A model generated the notes under the pieces. It searched no databases, was not told where the DNA came from, and saw only the letters and a program-made list of their open reading frames with translations. Made by a program: the position numbers and the translations under genes. From JAADJA01 sp963840975 (lineage in GTDB: Bacteria; Bacteroidota; Bacteroidia; Bacteroidales; JAADJA01): DNA of 64,000 nt. Of this stretch, positions 1-7,187 are shown one piece after another. The stretch's first letter is position 1; each line of letters starts with the position of its first letter. The stretch covers positions 62,001 through 126,000 of the forward strand of contig CAWJBC010000016.1 in the NCBI GenBank assembly GCA_963840975.1, written 5' to 3'.

Positions 1-559
1 TTCTTGTACTGCTTGACATCCCGCTACGGTCATTAAATTCAATGGTTGGTTCGACGGAAATAGTGATAACAGGACCTGGATAATGCTTTGATACGAAGGG
101 TTGATCGAGCCAGCCACCTGCTAAATCGAGCCTGAAAGGAATCGTGCTTTTCGAACGAAGGCTCGTCGTCGACCGTTCGGGCATGTTATTTTTTGGTATA
201 CGTTTACTTGTTTTGTATTCAATGCCCAATTGTTGGCAAAGGGTCTTTTTGGCTTCCTGGTCTCCGTCTTCATTGACAAATAAAATATCTGGCTTAAGTT
301 GCCCGATCTCATCAAGGAAATCGAGGTTGCCGTTTCCACGGTTGATCCATGCATCACGAATGTGCCGGATGGATTTTATCATGTATAATCTTTCCTGTTC
401 GGAATAGATGGTGCCCCTGTTTTTTAATGCATGGATAGTTTTATCCGAACCCAGCCCGACATATACATCGCCATGAGTAGCGGCTTCCTCAAAAAATGCA
501 ATGTGCCCGCTGTGAAGCAAATCGAAACAACCGCTGACAAATACTTTCTTTTTCTTCAT
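1..559 (-). CDS. Nucleotidyltransferase-GHMP kinase fusion protein, 5' part (cut by window edge)
   Basis: The reading frame is open from the ATG at 559 to the left edge, giving the first 186 residues. Residues 5-135 look like a cytidylyltransferase-fold nucleotidyltransferase: the HxGH motif is HSGH at 16-19 in the context CFDLLHSGHI, a YSEQERLYMI segment lies near 52-61, and RSTTS at 129-133 resembles the family's second nucleotide-binding signature. A GHMP sugar-kinase N-terminus then begins (PFRLDLAGGWLDQP, 141-154). By family knowledge such a fusion would phosphorylate a free sugar and transfer a nucleotide onto the sugar-1-phosphate, but substrate and nucleotide cannot be read here. The divergent FucP-like permease and mutarotase make a deoxysugar such as L-fucose plausible (inference). 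The kinase catalytic part lies outside the window. Confidence 0.85.
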   Translation of the reverse strand, partial: MKKKKVFVSGCFDLLHSGHIAFFEEAATHGDVYVGLGSDKTIHALKNRGTIYSEQERLYMIKSIRHIRDAWINRGNGNLDFLDEIGQLKPDILFVNEDGDQEAKKTLCQQLGIEYKTSKRIPKNNMPERSTTSLRSKSTIPFRLDLAGGWLDQPFVSKHYPGPVITISVEPTIEFNDRSGMSSSTR

Positions 560-646
560 TTAAAGCTTTTTGTTGGAGGGACAAATTTATGAAATAACCA
601 GAATGGCTGGATTGACTAAATTGACTAGAATTCTGATTGACTAAAA

Positions 647-803
647 TTGAGTCCACTCCGAAAAGTAATTTTTTGCCACTAAAGCACAAAAGCACTAAAT
701 TTCACTAAAATTAGTTTATTGATTTTCCGTCTTTTGTGGGTTTTCGTGATTTAGAGTTTTCGTGGCATTCTCCCTTTTTTGGCTTTTTGGAGTGGCCCCA
801 AAA
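647..803. repeat. Intergenic inverted-repeat element, degenerate copy
   Basis: It begins with TTGAGTCCACTCCGAAAAG, the exact 19-base end also present at 30626 and 63967. It ends with a degraded inverse of that end (CTTTTTGGAGTGGCCCCAA). Inside is a second, imperfect inverted repeat with GCCACTAAAGCAC on the left and GTTTTCGTGGCA on the right. The core differs completely from that of the copy at 30626. The element has no ORF and looks like a non-autonomous palindromic repeat. Confidence 0.7.
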
Positions 804-932
804 TTTAAGATTAAACTCTTTAAGTGAAACTTTCAAAATAAATTCCCCGAAACTCTATCTGATATTTTGCATTTCAAATTAAAATCATTGAAAAAAATTT
901 AGAGCAATAAATGAATCTGTATTAATAATGTC

Positions 933-1065
933 GTCCCTAAGGGACTTGGTTACCTGTCGCTAACTTTTCTACCAATATTCCGTCCGCCAACTGGCGGACT
1001 ATCCCGTCAGGGATAACATATAGGTAGAAAGAAATATAATAATTTGAATAAGTCCCGTCAGGGAC
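933..1065. repeat. Cluster of short palindromes (GTCCCTnAGGGAC type)
   Basis: Four inverted repeats are packed together: GTCCCTAAGGGAC (933-945), GTCCGCCAACTGGCGGAC (982-999), ATCCCGTCAGGGAT (1001-1014) and GTCCCGTCAGGGAC (1052-1065). The spacer carries ATAGGTAGAAAGAAA. The first, third and fourth are variants of one sequence, so this looks like a REP-like intergenic repeat of Bacteroidota genomes rather than a terminator, as no T-run follows. Confidence 0.55.
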
Positions 1066-1198
1066 GCAATAGTAATTATCCTGATGGCAGGAAGATTCGC
1101 TATATTCAACTTTTGAATTAGGGAAGTTATTTTGGAATCTTCACTAAGTCTGTGCATATTTTCAATTATTTTCGCTGAACCTTTATAATTCTGAAAAG

Positions 1199-2458
1199 AT
1201 GAATGAAAAATCAGGAAAGTATATTATTGCTCTGAGCCTTATCACGAGTTTGTTTTTTTTATGGGCGCTGGCGCATAACCTGAACGATATCCTGATCCGT
1301 CAGTTTCAGAAAGCATTGGACCTGAACCGAGGACAGGCAGGTTTTATTCAGTTTGCATTTTATTTGGGTTATTTTATCATGGCTATTCCCGCCGGATTGA
1401 TCATGAAAAAATACGGGTATAAAAAAGGAATCATCACAGGTTTGATCTTGTATGCCTTCGGTGCCTTGTTGTTTCTTCCGGCTGCTGAAATCAGGGTTTA
1501 TGGTTTTTTCCTGTTTGCTTTATTCGTGATAGCAAGTGGTTTAACTTTTCTGGAAACAGCAGCTAATCCTTATGTGACGAAGTTGGGCAATCCCGAATTT
1601 GCAGAGAGGCGGTTGAATTTTGCTCAGGCGTTTAATGGTCTTGGATCGGTAATTGCCCCTGCCATCGGAGGAGCTTTTATTTTTTCAGGTATGGAATATT
1701 CCACAAACGAACTTTCTGAAATGACTCCTGAAAAACTCGAAATTTACCGGTCAATGGAAGCCAAAACAGTCCAGTTCCCTTATCTGGTAATTGCTCTGAT
1801 AGTGTTGATAGTAGCCTTTTTAATTTATAAAACCAAAATGCCGGAAGTGGAAGATGAAGAAGAAAATGGAAGGATAAGAATTTCCAGACATTTATTCAGA
1901 CATACCCACCTTGTTTATGGAATTATTGCCCAACTGTTTTATGTCGGCGCCCAGGTAGGTATCTGGAGCTACTTTATTGATTATATGAAAGAATTGGTCC
2001 CTGAAACGGCTGAGAAAACTGCCGCTTACTATCTTTCGATGAACCTTGTTTTGTTTATGGTTGGCAGGTTTTCGGGAAGTTTCCTGATGAGTTGGATTAA
2101 ACCCAATAAGCTACTCGCCGTCTATAGCATTATCAACTTGGTATTAATTCTTATCGGATCATTGGGAAGTGGAATGATGGCAGTTTATTCAATTATGCTT
2201 GTTAGTTTTTTTATGTCAATCATGTTTCCGACCATTTTTGCATTGAGTATTAAAAACCTGGGAGAAGATACGAAGATCGGCTCTTCCCTTGTGATAATGG
2301 CTATTATAGGTGGAGCGCTTTTCCCGCTTGCTATGGGATATCTCGCAGTAAATAATATTCAAAAGGCGTTTTTTGTTCCGTTCATCTGTTTCATAGTGGT
2401 GTTTTTATTTGCAATATGGGGTTACAAAGTCAAAGAAATTAAAATTCAAAACAAATGA
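1199..2458 (+). CDS. fucP: FucP-like sugar:proton symporter (MFS)
   Basis: A 419-residue major-facilitator protein with about 12 hydrophobic segments. The N-terminus (LFFLWALAHNLNDILIRQFQ), the FYLGYFIMAIPAGLIMKKYGYKKG loop, split here as an MFS motif A near residues 52-75, and FLETAANPYVT (about 121-131) are typical of the FucP/sugar MFS family, which imports L-fucose or related sugars with protons across the inner membrane. The mutarotase gene overlaps its stop codon by four bases (ATGA), so the two are co-translated. The substrate could also be another hexose or L-rhamnose. No SD-like sequence is obvious before the ATG. Confidence 0.85.
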   Translation: MNEKSGKYIIALSLITSLFFLWALAHNLNDILIRQFQKALDLNRGQAGFIQFAFYLGYFIMAIPAGLIMKKYGYKKGIITGLILYAFGALLFLPAAEIRVYGFFLFALFVIASGLTFLETAANPYVTKLGNPEFAERRLNFAQAFNGLGSVIAPAIGGAFIFSGMEYSTNELSEMTPEKLEIYRSMEAKTVQFPYLVIALIVLIVAFLIYKTKMPEVEDEEENGRIRISRHLFRHTHLVYGIIAQLFYVGAQVGIWSYFIDYMKELVPETAEKTAAYYLSMNLVLFMVGRFSGSFLMSWIKPNKLLAVYSIINLVLILIGSLGSGMMAVYSIMLVSFFMSIMFPTIFALSIKNLGEDTKIGSSLVIMAIIGGALFPLAMGYLAVNNIQKAFFVPFICFIVVFLFAIWGYKVKEIKIQNK

Positions 2459-2808
2459 ATACCAAAAGATATTGCCTGACTCTCGATCTGAAAATTGATC
2501 CGGAATTAATTTCCGAATACAAAATACATCATGAAAAGATTTGGCCAGAAGTTTACGATAGCATTAAAAAATCAGGCATTTTAGACATGGAAATTTATCT
2601 TTTTAGCAATCGTTTATTTATGATCATCGAAACGAATGAAGACTTTTCTTTTAAAAAAAAGGCAAAAATGGACGCAAACAATTCCAAAGTCGCTGAATGG
2701 GAAAATTTGATGTGGAGTTATCAGCAACCTTTGCCTGATTCAAATTCAGGAGAAAAGTGGAGGTTGATGGATAGAATTTTTAGTCTCAGTGAGCAACCAA
2801 ATTCTTGA
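2455..2808 (+). CDS. L-rhamnose/L-fucose mutarotase family protein
   Basis: A 117-residue protein of the RhaM-type mutarotase family (about 104 residues in the enterobacterial member), which interconverts alpha and beta anomers of a 6-deoxy sugar in the cytoplasm. The Tyr-x3-His pair that is catalytic in the family is present as Y22 and H26, followed by WPEVYDSI and, near the C-terminus, WENLMWSYQQPLP and GEKWRLMDRIF. It overlaps the stop of the FucP-like gene by four bases. Import followed by mutarotation, with a sugar kinase fusion divergently encoded, suggests deoxysugar salvage. Family members act on L-rhamnose or L-fucose; the permease favours fucose here. Confidence 0.85.
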   Translation: MNTKRYCLTLDLKIDPELISEYKIHHEKIWPEVYDSIKKSGILDMEIYLFSNRLFMIIETNEDFSFKKKAKMDANNSKVAEWENLMWSYQQPLPDSNSGEKWRLMDRIFSLSEQPNS

Positions 2809-2860
2809 GCATTTGTCTTAAAGGAGTCGCTCAGAATAGACGATTTAATTACGGACAGTA

Positions 2861-4294
2861 ATGGAAAAGCAGTATTTTTTCTTGACATTATTTTTTATCG
2901 GTTTCATCAGTATCTTTTTTCTATCCGCACAGGAACAATTTCTACCAATTGGGGAAAGCAAAATATATCCTGACGGAAAGATTAATAATTATTCTGCCGG
3001 CGAATCCGAGTTAACAAACACAGTGCAGTGGTTGGAAGCCCGCAAAATTGTTGCCCAAAGGAAAATGGACTATTCGAAGAATGGATGGATAAATCACACA
3101 AAATCTCATCCTGTATTTTCGTTGCCGGTGCATGTTAAAGATGCATTTACAGATCCCGGATTTTTTACCATCACTGCCTATTTTGACCATGATAGCCTTT
3201 TCCCTGATCATCTTTTGGATTACTCCTGCGGCAACATTACTTATGATGGGACGACAGGTTATAATCATGAAGGAACCGATTTTTTCCCTTATCCTTTTCC
3301 GTGGTACAAAATGGCAAACAATGAGGTCGAGGTGGTTGCTGCGGCACCGGGGATTTTATTGCTTAAACAGGATGGAAATTTTGACCAGCATTGTGAAGAA
3401 AATAATGAAGCATGGAATGGCTTGTGCATTCTGCACGAGGATGGATCAACAAGTTGGTATGTTCACCTGAAAATGAATTCTCTGACCCCAAAATTCGTGG
3501 GCGAAGAAATTGCTCAGGGTGAATATCTTGGTATAGTGGGAAGTTCAGGGAGTTCAATTGCCCCGCATCTCCATTTTGAAGTTTATGATTCTGAAGATAG
3601 GATCATTGATCCGTTTTTCAGCAATTGCAATGAAACAACCAGTGAATCGTGGTGGGAAACGCAGCTACCTTATAAAGAGGCGGGTGTGAATAAAATAAGC
3701 ACAAATTCGCATTTACCGGTGTTCCCCGATTGTCCCGAAGCGGAAATCCTTAACGAAACGGATGTGTTTTATCCAGGAGATTCTATTTTTCTGATGAGTT
3801 ATTTCAGAAACCTTTCTGCCGGTGACCAGCTTTTCATTTCAATTAACAGACCTGACAATTCTATCTTTGCAAGCTGGATTTGGACCAATCCTTCTGAATT
3901 CTACACTGCTTCCTGGGTGTTTTTTCTGATGTTCCTGAATGATGATAACTATGGGACATGGAATTATTCCCTGACATACAAGGGTATCACCTATCATCAT
4001 CCTTTTCAATTGAAAGCCTCCCAGGGAACAGATTTTCATTACGAAAAATCAAATCTGAAAATATACCCCATGCCAGGCTCTGACTTTGTTACGGTGGAAT
4101 TAGATGAAGCCATTGGAAGAAGTGCCAAATATATGCTGTTGGATGCTTATGGAAACCAACTCACTGACGTTTTAACTTTGGTTGAACGTCAGCAATCATT
4201 CAGGATTGATCTTTCACATTATTCCTCAGGTATTTACATTCTCCGGTTAAATTCCGAATCGGGTTCCTTTTATACTAAAATCCTGAAAAATTGA
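2861..4294 (+). CDS. Secreted M23 (LytM) metallopeptidase with T9SS sorting domain
   Basis: A 477-residue protein with an N-terminal signal peptide (about 1-23). The M23 domain spans about 120-260: zinc ligands H136 and D140 (NHEGTD), H202 (WYVH) and the HLH at 236-238 (PHLHFE) are all present, so the enzyme should be active, as a peptidoglycan endopeptidase or a related Gly-rich peptide hydrolase. A beta-rich middle region (about 290-400) precedes a C-terminal T9SS type A sorting domain (IYPMPGSDFVTVEL ... SSGIYILRL, about 402-477), predicting export across the outer membrane by type IX secretion. It stands alone, 52 bases after the mutarotase gene. Confidence 0.85.
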   Translation: MEKQYFFLTLFFIGFISIFFLSAQEQFLPIGESKIYPDGKINNYSAGESELTNTVQWLEARKIVAQRKMDYSKNGWINHTKSHPVFSLPVHVKDAFTDPGFFTITAYFDHDSLFPDHLLDYSCGNITYDGTTGYNHEGTDFFPYPFPWYKMANNEVEVVAAAPGILLLKQDGNFDQHCEENNEAWNGLCILHEDGSTSWYVHLKMNSLTPKFVGEEIAQGEYLGIVGSSGSSIAPHLHFEVYDSEDRIIDPFFSNCNETTSESWWETQLPYKEAGVNKISTNSHLPVFPDCPEAEILNETDVFYPGDSIFLMSYFRNLSAGDQLFISINRPDNSIFASWIWTNPSEFYTASWVFFLMFLNDDNYGTWNYSLTYKGITYHHPFQLKASQGTDFHYEKSNLKIYPMPGSDFVTVELDEAIGRSAKYMLLDAYGNQLTDVLTLVERQQSFRIDLSHYSSGIYILRLNSESGSFYTKILKN

Positions 4295-4337
4295 TTGGAC
4301 ATTAAGAGTTATTGGCGCGGCTGAAAGGGTTGAGAAG

Positions 4338-4466
4338 AAAAAAAGAAAAAAGCAGCGGGTGGACTTTAACCACCTCCAATTTTCGAAAGGGGAACTGCCT
4401 GTCGCTGCTTTAAACATTTTCCTGCTTCCGGATCATGGAATACCGATACGGAACGCACACTTTTAA
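4338..4466 (-). ncRNA. Candidate structured small RNA with its own promoter and terminator
   Basis: Read on the minus strand, a Bacteroidota-type promoter (4472-4500) would start a transcript near 4466. The RNA could form a first hairpin from GCGTTCCG with CGGAAGC, then a long element closed by AAAGCAGCG (4403-4411) with CGCTGCTTT (4349-4357) that encloses a GGTGG...CCACC hairpin, and it ends in a T-rich tract (TTTTTTCTTTTTTTCTTCT) immediately after the stem, as in an intrinsic terminator. There is no ORF. It does not contain the SRP RNA loop signature and I cannot assign it to a known family; an unusual terminator alone remains possible. Confidence 0.45.
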
Positions 4467-4471
4467 TGTCT

Positions 4472-4500
4472 CAAAAATAAATTGAATACCTTCAGGCAAT
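4472..4500 (-). promoter_or_regulatory. Promoter-like boxes for the candidate small RNA
   Basis: On the minus strand TATTTTTG (4472-4479) matches the TAnnTTTG -7 consensus of Bacteroidota, with ATTG 17 bases upstream (4497-4500). Confidence 0.45.
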
Positions 4501-4746
4501 TGATCATCTTTCCCAAATTTTCAACAGGCAATTGTGAATTGCAATTGTAGAGGATTTCCTGTCTAACTGTTGATGAATCACCTGACTAACACGAATTCTG
4601 TTACATGTGTTGATACCATCTGCAATATGAATCGTACATTCCTAAGAAATAACTGCATTAATTATGAATGAAGTTCGGAACAAAAAAAACTCTTTTGCGT
4701 AGAAAAATCAAGTCATCTAATAATAAATTTAAAACAATTGTATTTG

Positions 4747-5373
4747 ATGAAAAGGATTTGTTTAGCCGCAAGTTTGGTCTTTCTGATCATGTTCATAGGC
4801 TGTGGACCGAAATCTGTTAATACTGACACCGAAAATCTTGATTCGATTTCGGAGCCATGGATACCCTATGCCGGAAGTGAAAGTATCGTTTATAAATTTG
4901 ATACATCACAGATGACCTTTATTGGCAATGGAAAAGAGAGCTATTATGAGAATGTTCGCTATATGACCGACCAGGGGGGATTTGTCGGAGGGCAGAAAGA
5001 TTATTATGCTGATCTTGAGCGCAAAAAGCTCACTTTTAACTCTATCGAAACTCCTTATTTTATTCATTATTTCCTTGAGCGTAATAAAGGAGAATTGGGT
5101 GATTGGGATATATTCAGGGTTTCAGTTGGAGATGGGGACTATTATCAGAATGAAATGAAAATTGTGACTTATGAAACCGAAAACAGCGATAAAGGTGAAA
5201 ACTACACTTTTAAAAGGGAGATAGTCCTGAACGGGGTTAAATACGATAGTGTTTATTACAAGAAACAAGAGCGGCGTCCCTTCGAAATTTATTATACCCT
5301 TAAACAAGGCGTAATCGGTTTTAAAGTTTCTGCTACTGAGCTGTGGACATTAAAAAATGACACAATCAATTAG
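4747..5373 (+). CDS. Hypothetical lipoprotein
   Basis: A 208-residue protein from ATG 4747; a TTG three codons upstream (4738) gives a longer frame but puts polar residues before the signal sequence. Lys-Arg at 2-3, a hydrophobic stretch and Cys19 (MFIGCG) form a lipoprotein signal. The mature part is beta-rich and acidic, with many Tyr residues. I recognise no domain. It is a single gene, preceded by a long AT-rich leader and followed 106 bases later by manA. Confidence 0.7.
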   Translation: MKRICLAASLVFLIMFIGCGPKSVNTDTENLDSISEPWIPYAGSESIVYKFDTSQMTFIGNGKESYYENVRYMTDQGGFVGGQKDYYADLERKKLTFNSIETPYFIHYFLERNKGELGDWDIFRVSVGDGDYYQNEMKIVTYETENSDKGENYTFKREIVLNGVKYDSVYYKKQERRPFEIYYTLKQGVIGFKVSATELWTLKNDTIN

Positions 5374-5426
5374 CCTTAAAAGATTATTATCCCAAATTTT
5401 AAACACGGCAAAATCCCGGAATTAGG

Positions 5427-5434
5427 TATTTTTG
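5427..5434 (+). promoter_or_regulatory. -7 box upstream of manA
   Basis: TATTTTTG matches the TAnnTTTG consensus, 45 bases before the manA ATG. No convincing -33 box is seen at the usual distance. Confidence 0.35.
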
Positions 5435-5479
5435 CGTCCTGGAAAATTATTCTAATTAATTACTTATGCCTGAGACTCT

Positions 5480-6463
5480 ATGAATAGTCTGTATCCTTTA
5501 AAATTCAAACCCATTTTTAAAGATAAAATATGGGGTGGACGAAAAATTGAAACTGTATTAAACCAGTCATTTCACCCTTTGCCTAATTGCGGCGAGATTT
5601 GGGTTTTATCAGGAGTTGAAGGCAATCAAACAATAGTCGAAAACGGGTACCTCGAAGGAAACGATCTCAATGAACTTGTTGAAGTTTATATGGGCGATCT
5701 GGTTGGCGATAAGATTTACCAGAAATTCGGAAATGAATTTCCCATTCTTATTAAGTTTATTGATGCCAACGATTGGTTATCCATTCAGGTACATCCTGAT
5801 GATAAGCTGGCATGGAAACGGCATCAGAGTCTGGGGAAAACGGAAATGTGGTACATCCTGGATGCAGATGAAAATTCTGAATTGATAGCTGGGTTTCGAA
5901 CCAAAGTAGATAAACAGGGCTATCAGAAACACCTTGAAAATAAGACACTGAAGAGCATCATGAATTTTGAGAAGGTGGCGAAAGGCGACGTTTTTTATAC
6001 ACCTGCAGGACGTATTCATGCTTTGGGACCGGGTATTCTTTTGGCTGAAATCCAGCAAACCTCCGACGTTACCTATCGGATTTACGATTGGGACCGGATT
6101 GATGAGGCGGGAATGATGCGTGAGCTGCATACCGAACTTGCCCTTGATGCTATTGACTTTAAACTTTACGACAATTATAAAACTCCCTATCCAGATAAAC
6201 TGAACGAAACTGTAAAACTTGTCGAAAGTCCTTATTTTACTACCAATATCATTCATCTCGACAAAGCCTTAAAAAAGGATTACAGCGAGCTGGATTCATT
6301 TGTGGTTTATATTTGCACCGAAGGAATGACCGAACTAAAATGCGTGGGTACCAATTATTCAGTTAAGCAGGGAGAAGCTATTCTTATTCCGGCAACTACC
6401 GAATTCATTGAAATTCACCCATCACCAAGCGCAAAGATCCTGGAAGTTTACATGGTATTGTAG
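5480..6463 (+). CDS. manA: Mannose-6-phosphate isomerase, class I
   Basis: A 327-residue cupin enzyme that interconverts mannose-6-phosphate and fructose-6-phosphate, feeding GDP-mannose and GDP-deoxysugar synthesis. Visible family features: IWGGRKI near the N-terminus (about 13-19), the metal-site segment SIQVHPDD (about 100-107) followed by GKTEMWYIL (about 117-125), the second metal region TPAGRIHALGPGILLAEIQQTSD (here split: AGRIHALG and EIQQTSD, about 175-200), and a C-terminal cupin half. The length fits the short bacterial form. The gene stands alone. Confidence 0.92.
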   Translation: MNSLYPLKFKPIFKDKIWGGRKIETVLNQSFHPLPNCGEIWVLSGVEGNQTIVENGYLEGNDLNELVEVYMGDLVGDKIYQKFGNEFPILIKFIDANDWLSIQVHPDDKLAWKRHQSLGKTEMWYILDADENSELIAGFRTKVDKQGYQKHLENKTLKSIMNFEKVAKGDVFYTPAGRIHALGPGILLAEIQQTSDVTYRIYDWDRIDEAGMMRELHTELALDAIDFKLYDNYKTPYPDKLNETVKLVESPYFTTNIIHLDKALKKDYSELDSFVVYICTEGMTELKCVGTNYSVKQGEAILIPATTEFIEIHPSPSAKILEVYMVL

Positions 6464-6559
6464 CCCGTTCTGCAAAATCCATACAACGATTAATTGACAG
6501 AATTTGTCTGGCAGTTGGGGCGATTCATTGATTATTTTTCATTTGTAAAGGTTAAATAA

Positions 6560-6588
6560 TTTATGGTATTGGTTTTTTAATAATTTTG
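6560..6588 (+). promoter_or_regulatory. Promoter-like boxes upstream of the TlpA gene
   Basis: TAATTTTG (6581-6588) matches the -7 consensus, with TTTA 17 bases upstream (6560-6563). A start near 6596 would give a leader of about 38 bases. Confidence 0.45.
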
Positions 6589-6633
6589 GCTCGCTGTTTG
6601 CCATTGTTCGCTATAAATTTAAATTTTTAATTC

Positions 6634-7155
6634 ATGAAAAAAATTTGTTTCGTTATCGTTTTGATCTCAATGATCAGCGCACTTCAAGCGCAGGAAGAGA
6701 GTAAAAATTATAGTAAGATTCCTGCTGTTGATATTAAGACTCTGGATGGAAAAACCATCAACACCTCTGTACTTAACAATGAAGGGAAGCCTGTAATTAT
6801 TACCTTTTGGGCTACTTGGTGCAAACCTTGCCTCAAGGAGCACGACGCCATCAATGAAGTTTATGGTGATTGGGTTGAAGAAACCGGAGTTAAACTTTAT
6901 GCCATTTCCATTGATAATGCGCGTTCAAGCAAGAGTGTTATGCCGCTGGTGAATGGCAAAAGCTGGGAGTTTGAAGTGTTGTTGGATGAGAACAGTGATT
7001 TTAAACGCGCCCTGAATGTAAATGTTCCTCCTCATACCTTTATCGCAAATGGTGATGGGCAAATCGTTTGGCAGCATGTCGGCTATCTCGATGGTGACGA
7101 ATCGGAATATATTGAGATTGTTAAGAAGATTATTAAAGGCGAAAAAGTGGATTAA
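6634..7155 (+). CDS. TlpA-like thiol-disulfide oxidoreductase
   Basis: A 173-residue secreted thioredoxin-fold protein. Signal peptide about 1-20 (ends QAQ), then an AhpC/TSA-Redoxin type domain with the active site WCKPC (C63 and C66) and the cis-proline region NVPPHTFI (about 130-137). It should act as a reductase in the periplasm. It heads a cluster with the DUF6029 and Omp28-related genes (32 and 21 bases apart), so these probably form one transcript; the last gene product also carries a CxxC motif and may be a redox partner (inference). Confidence 0.88.
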   Translation: MKKICFVIVLISMISALQAQEESKNYSKIPAVDIKTLDGKTINTSVLNNEGKPVIITFWATWCKPCLKEHDAINEVYGDWVEETGVKLYAISIDNARSSKSVMPLVNGKSWEFEVLLDENSDFKRALNVNVPPHTFIANGDGQIVWQHVGYLDGDESEYIEIVKKIIKGEKVD

Positions 7156-7187
7156 TTTAGTATATCATTTCCTTTAAATTACAAAAA

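Larger units (their letters stand above)
560..1198. other. Divergent intergenic region between the fusion kinase and fucP-like gene
   Basis: No gene is supported in these 639 bases. The stretch holds three short ATTGACTAAA-like repeats (about 609-645), a degenerate inverted-repeat element (647-803), a cluster of small palindromes (933-1065), and then the leader of the permease gene. A TATTTTC-type box lies upstream of the permease start but is too weak to call as a promoter. Confidence 0.6.
4295..4746. other. Intergenic region holding a candidate minus-strand small RNA
   Basis: No protein gene is supported in these 452 bases on either strand. The left half contains the structured element described separately (4338-4466); the right half (about 4500-4746) is AT-rich and holds nothing I recognise except the leader of the lipoprotein gene. 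Confidence 0.55.

Noticed and set aside
609..646. ATTGACTAAA-like short tandem repeats as a regulator-binding array
   Set aside because: Units are imperfect and irregular, and they adjoin a repeat element; no independent support.
4338..4466. Assignment of the structured RNA as SRP RNA
   Set aside because: A CCGGAAGCAG stretch resembles it, but the conserved GGAA-loop context with the paired AGCAG bulge cannot be formed, and the overall fold differs.
5777..6256. Minus-strand open frame of 159 codons inside manA
   Set aside because: It lies wholly opposite to a well-supported mannose-6-phosphate isomerase and its translation shows no domain or signal.
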